Source: a virus
Reading direction: 5' to 3' (one strand)
DNA length: 21,150 nucleotides
Virus record (IMG/VR): IMGVR_UViG_3300028595_000065
Location: 1 to 21,150 of that record
Shown: in pieces, positions 18,726 to 21,150 of the stretch
Position numbering within the stretch: the stretch's first letter is position 1
How the letters are laid out: the number at the start of each line of letters is the position of its first letter
The notes under the pieces: generated by a model
Seen by the model: only the letters and a program-made list of their open reading frames with translations
What the model was told of the DNA's origin: nothing
Database searches by the model: none
Position numbers and translations under genes: made by a program

Positions 18726-20852
18726 ATGCAGATACCTGATGTTCCACGGATCGGTGTTCTAAGGCAGGGGTACTCAACAGCCGGATCCGAGGTCCTGGCT
18801 CAGAGCAAACAGATGATGGCCAACCAGTACGGTCAACGTGCGGCCATGGTCCGGCAGCTGGGACAGGGTCTGGATGAGCTTACCAGTACTCTCCTCAAAG
18901 GGCTGACCACTGCCGGCGCTTCGAACCAGTTCTACAACGCCCAGAAAGAGGTCCAGAAACAGTTTCAGGACTGGAAGCGGAACCTGGACCAGATGGAGAT
19001 CCGGGAGATGGTCACCACGGATCCAGGCGGGAACCCGATCTATGGGGAACCCAACTACGAGAAGTACATCGAGGCCTTCGACAAGTTTGAGTCTGAGGTC
19101 TATGAACAACGGCGCAAAGCCCTGCAGTACGGACAGGCTCAACAGTCTTTCGACCGCTGGTACGCCGCCTACATGCCGGCCCGTCGGGAGGAGGTGATCG
19201 GGTTTCGGATCCAGAAGGAGATGAACCAGATCGAGGGAGACTTCAACGATCGGGTCGATCACTACTTCGAACGGCGGGACCTGGAAAGTCTGCATAGAGA
19301 CACCAGTGAGATGGTGAGCCGAGGGTTTATCGCGCCGAATGCTGCAGAGCAGTTTCTCGATGCACAGACCCAACGGTTCAACCATGCCAAGGCGATGGAT
19401 ATCCTGAAAAAAGGGGACTACGTGGAAGGGATGCGGTCGCTACAGGCAGGTGACTTTGCAAAGCTTCTCCCCACCGACGAAGATGTCGCCACAGTAGCGA
19501 ACAAGTTCACTGACTGGTATGGGATGGGGAAGGCGGCCGAGGCAGAGGCGTTCGAAGAGAAGAACCAAGTAGACTTCCGAAACCTGTGGGACGGGATCAA
19601 GGATGGCAAGCAGATCGATCGGGACCTGCTCCGTGACCCGGACCTGTTTGCCCTGACAGACTCTCAGGTCATGCTTCTGGATGAAATGCAGGACGCGAAG
19701 ATCGCCGAGGGCCTGCAGTACGAACAGGATCAAAAAGATCTTCAGATGAAAGCGACCTTGGGGGAGATGCACGTCAAGATCGGGAACCGGGCTCTCGCAC
19801 CTGAGGATGTTGAGCTGTTCCAAGCTATGTATCCTTCAGAGGAGACCGCGATCCGTTACTTGACCCAGGCCTATGCTGCCCAACGGTTTGGTGGTGAAGA
19901 AGCCACCTGGGATGCCAGGATGGGCCAGCTGTGGATGCACAGCGCTCTGACCCAGCAAGCCATCAACGACACGGCCGAACATCCCAACCCCAACATCCGG
20001 GCCACCACAGACTATTGGGTTGGGAAGCTTAAACAACAGGAGGCGGCGAAAAGCTCGGCCCGACAAAAAGCTGAACCACTGTTCGAGAAAGATCTGTTGA
20101 CCATGTTGTTGGATCCCAACATCTCGACAAGAGAAGTGATGACCTGGATGGAGAACAACCGGTTGGACGAGAACGGGCAGATGAAGCTGACCTTCGACAA
20201 GTTCGAAGAGTGGTACTTCGGTATCGAGAAGTGGCGGGAAAACCCGACATGGTTTAAAGGCCTTCAGGCCGGTCTGGATGCGGAGTACAACACCGCGATC
20301 AAGAAACAGGGAACCGCTGAGGGTAAGAGGGCCCTGGCTGAAGAGGGAGTGCAGGTTCAGCTCGAGCTGCAAGACATGCTCGACATCGGAGCAAGCGAAA
20401 GAGATATTCGTAGTTACGAGAAGAACCTCCGGGACGAGGTGATCCAGAGGGGTAAAGATATGACCACTCGATGGTGGATCCTGCCAGACAAAGCTCCTGA
20501 GAAACAGATGGCCCAGTGGGCCGAGGCCGGCAGACTGGATCGGTGGGGTCGGCTGATCGGGGTGCCTTTCGAACAACAACTGGAACTGCTTGGTATCGAG
20601 AGCTTCGATGAGTTCAACTGGTCTGCCAAACAAAGGCAGTCCGCGAGAGTGAGGGGAGCTGATGTTTACCCGGAAGAGATCGCAACAGCACCGGTCGCTT
20701 GGTGGGAAACGAACATCATACCAGTCAGGGATGAGAATGGGATGCCGGTTATGGCGACCTCTCCGGGACAGCCGACGCTGTATCTGGTAATGAGAAACGG
20801 GGAACAAGTATGGGTGACGGACTCGGGCGAAGTGATAGCGACAGGGGAATAG
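18726..20852 (+). CDS. Large helical internal virion protein (T7 gp15-like position)
   Basis: A 708-residue, almost wholly alpha-helical, charged protein with many amphipathic helices (for example VRQLGQGLDELTSTLLKG and YARK-like repeats of Gln/Glu/Lys), no cysteine in the first half and no membrane segment. It opens MQIPDVPRIGVLRQGY, a start seen in other ejection proteins. In T7 the protein in this place (gp15, 747 aa) forms part of the periplasmic DNA-ejection tube; order, size and composition agree. Residues at the C-terminus form a small beta unit (PTLYLVMRNGEQVWVTDSGEV). The start follows GGGTAGGATAA. Its end overlaps the next gene by 43 bases. Confidence 0.75.
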   Translation: MQIPDVPRIGVLRQGYSTAGSEVLAQSKQMMANQYGQRAAMVRQLGQGLDELTSTLLKGLTTAGASNQFYNAQKEVQKQFQDWKRNLDQMEIREMVTTDPGGNPIYGEPNYEKYIEAFDKFESEVYEQRRKALQYGQAQQSFDRWYAAYMPARREEVIGFRIQKEMNQIEGDFNDRVDHYFERRDLESLHRDTSEMVSRGFIAPNAAEQFLDAQTQRFNHAKAMDILKKGDYVEGMRSLQAGDFAKLLPTDEDVATVANKFTDWYGMGKAAEAEAFEEKNQVDFRNLWDGIKDGKQIDRDLLRDPDLFALTDSQVMLLDEMQDAKIAEGLQYEQDQKDLQMKATLGEMHVKIGNRALAPEDVELFQAMYPSEETAIRYLTQAYAAQRFGGEEATWDARMGQLWMHSALTQQAINDTAEHPNPNIRATTDYWVGKLKQQEAAKSSARQKAEPLFEKDLLTMLLDPNISTREVMTWMENNRLDENGQMKLTFDKFEEWYFGIEKWRENPTWFKGLQAGLDAEYNTAIKKQGTAEGKRALAEEGVQVQLELQDMLDIGASERDIRSYEKNLRDEVIQRGKDMTTRWWILPDKAPEKQMAQWAEAGRLDRWGRLIGVPFEQQLELLGIESFDEFNWSAKQRQSARVRGADVYPEEIATAPVAWWETNIIPVRDENGMPVMATSPGQPTLYLVMRNGEQVWVTDSGEVIATGE

Positions 20853-21150
20853 CACCTCCCCCTCTGCCTGAGGGGTACGGTTTCGCACAGTACGAAGAGC
20901 CCAGCTTCCGAAAGCTGCCTCCCGGCTACACGCCCGTCAAACTGCCTACGCCTGATGAGTTCGTCGGCATGATGGAAGATGAGCTGGGTGAGGAGGCCTT
21001 CCGGGACTTCCAGAAAAACCTCGATCTCATGACAGAGGGAGATGAGGAGCAAAGAGCCAAACTCCTCAACGCCTCGATCCTGAGTATGTTTACCCAGGAG
21101 AGTCCCGAGCATGTCATGGCCAACTATGAGGGATACGTGCGCCAGTGGAC
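20810..21150 (+). CDS. Start of a further virion/ejection protein (3' partial)
   Basis: The frame from ATG 20810 stays open to the window end (113 codons seen). It begins MGDGLGRSDSDRGIAPPPLP and continues EGYGFAQYEEPSFRKLPPGY, a Pro-rich disordered start, then acidic helices (FVGMMEDELGEEAFRDFQ). In T7-like order the next gene is the very large gp16-type ejection protein, often with a transglycosylase domain; nothing of that domain is visible yet. The 43-base overlap with the previous gene is longer than elsewhere in the window. No alternative ATG with a better ribosome binding site lies between 20853 and 20960. Confidence 0.65.
   Translation, partial: MGDGLGRSDSDRGIAPPPLPEGYGFAQYEEPSFRKLPPGYTPVKLPTPDEFVGMMEDELGEEAFRDFQKNLDLMTEGDEEQRAKLLNASILSMFTQESPEHVMANYEGYVRQW

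Noticed and set aside
19836-20888. A 350-codon minus-strand open frame opposite the large internal virion protein
   Set aside because: Same reasoning: antisense shadow of a coherent helical protein, with no start signal and no domain.
1-21150. tRNA genes, integrase, insertion sequences, diversity-generating retroelement
   Set aside because: No cloverleaf-like sequence, recombinase or transposase motif, terminal inverted repeats, or reverse transcriptase were seen on either strand.

Overview
The window is a contiguous piece of a tailed double-stranded DNA bacteriophage genome (or a prophage) of podovirus type. All recognisable genes lie on the + strand, are packed end to end with ATGA/GTGA/TTGA stop-start overlaps, and have strong GGAGG-type ribosome binding sites. 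The gene set combines a capsid module like that of Bordetella phage BPP-1 and phage epsilon15 (head-tail connector portal, Bbp19-like protein, scaffold, GP7-like coat, Bbp16-like cement protein) with a T7-like short tail and ejection module (gp11-like adaptor, gp12-like nozzle, a GNAT/gp13-like protein, helical internal proteins). The host is probably Gram-negative, judging only from these relatives. No integrase, repressor, lysis, replication, tRNA or CRISPR feature is visible, so lifestyle cannot be decided.

Layout. 1-2315: the end of a gene that may be the terminase small subunit, then a run of small overlapping genes. Three of these share near-identical shuffled segments, one is a membrane HEYGH metalloprotease-like protein, and two are small cysteine-rich proteins. 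2305-4100: terminase large subunit and two tiny genes. 4097-4139: a candidate sigma70 promoter overlapped by an imperfect inverted repeat, the only convincing promoter in the window. 4150-9166: head module (two unassigned genes, portal, Bbp19-like protein, scaffold, major capsid, capsid cement). A hairpin that pairs with the capsid ribosome binding site precedes the coat gene, and a weak terminator plus a strong hairpin follow the cement gene. 9238-15496: accessory virion and tail region with the tail adaptor, a secreted Fn3-like protein, three tandem paralogues carrying a DHH motif, a GT4 glycosyltransferase, a zinc-ribbon protein and several beta-rich small proteins. 15499-21150: tail nozzle with an E1_FCCH-like insert, GNAT protein, and ejection/internal virion proteins, the last cut by the window end.

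Together these genes package DNA (terminase into portal), build and stabilise the capsid (scaffold, coat, cement), close it with a short tail (adaptor, nozzle) and load proteins for genome ejection. The least ordinary parts are the glycosyltransferase joined to the triplicated DHH proteins, the HEYGH membrane protein and the shuffled coiled-coil gene family before the terminase, and the RNA hairpin over the coat-gene start. All protein assignments rest on motif recognition by eye; no database search was possible.
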